This document shows, one piece after another, positions 63,911-64,000 of a stretch of 64,000 nucleotides of DNA. Below the pieces are notes generated by a model, which saw nothing but the letters and a program-made list of their open reading frames with translations, did not search any database and was not told the origin of the DNA. The stretch spans positions 82,615,881 to 82,679,880 of the forward strand of contig CM043957.1 in NCBI GenBank assembly GCA_014529385.2. Direction: 5' to 3'. This stretch comes from Adiantum capillus-veneris (taxonomy: Eukaryota > Streptophyta > Polypodiopsida > Polypodiales > Pteridaceae). Both the position numbers and the translations under genes were made by a program. How positions within the stretch are numbered: position 1 is the stretch's first letter; every line of letters begins with the position of its first letter.

Positions 63911-64000
63911 CGTCACACATTTAGTTTTTTGTAATAAATTTTTGGACTTTATTGAACCGTTTGTCTTTTACCAAAAAGTTTTGGATTTGATTGGAATACC
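63786..64000 (+). repeat. 127-bp tandem duplication at window end
   Basis: 63786-63873 recurs at 63913-64000 with one visible difference. It duplicates part of the PLE-like frame. Confidence 0.85.

Overview
The window looks like intergenic DNA from a land plant with a large, retrotransposon-filled genome. I found no host gene, rRNA or tRNA. The evidence for a plant is the set of Tat-like Ty3/gypsy elements (two of them with a second, plant-type RNase H before integrase), an Athila/Tat-type tRNA-Asp-like primer site in one of them, and a Ty1/copia fragment. A Penelope-like reverse transcriptase is also present. Such elements are uncommon in flowering plants, so a fern, lycophyte or gymnosperm is my weak preference. 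The sequence does not settle the lineage.

Positions 1-36704 are one nest of LTR retrotransposons that can be unpicked from LTR ends and target-site duplications. The outer element, A1, begins left of the window and ends at 36704. A second copy of the same family, A2 (2073-10833), sits inside A1 gag with a 4-bp ACGC duplication. Element B (11693-31666) sits inside A1 protease with a 4-bp CTGG duplication. Element C (22434-31252) sits inside the 3' LTR of B with a 5-bp GTAAT duplication and has almost identical LTRs, so it is the youngest. A shuffled Ty1/copia fragment (32130-35202) replaces most of A1 pol. A1 and A2 are pseudogenised. B is nearly intact in pol. C carries only gag and protease and must have been moved by proteins made elsewhere.

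Positions 36705-50561 and 57345-64000 hold older, decayed copies of what appears to be a Penelope-like element (PLE). A reverse-transcriptase pseudogene (39296-41327) has the PLE motifs. Its 3' end is a hairpin plus G-runs that leads straight into a (CA)n tract. Further copies lie head to tail, each starting just after the (CA)n end of the previous one. They share a TATA box followed by a small hairpin. Two repeat units of about 2 kb, here called X and Y, belong to these copies. Their ends coincide with possible splice sites.

Positions 50562-57344 hold element D on the minus strand. It has LTRs of about 1.9 kb, a gag-only interior and a small membrane-protein ORF that runs into the LTR. D shares its primer site and a 72-codon upstream ORF with A and B, so D is probably a non-autonomous relative of them.

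The two most novel signals are (1) the (CA)n-ended, intron-like-unit-carrying PLE array and (2) the conserved 72-codon ORF upstream of gag in three separate LTR families.
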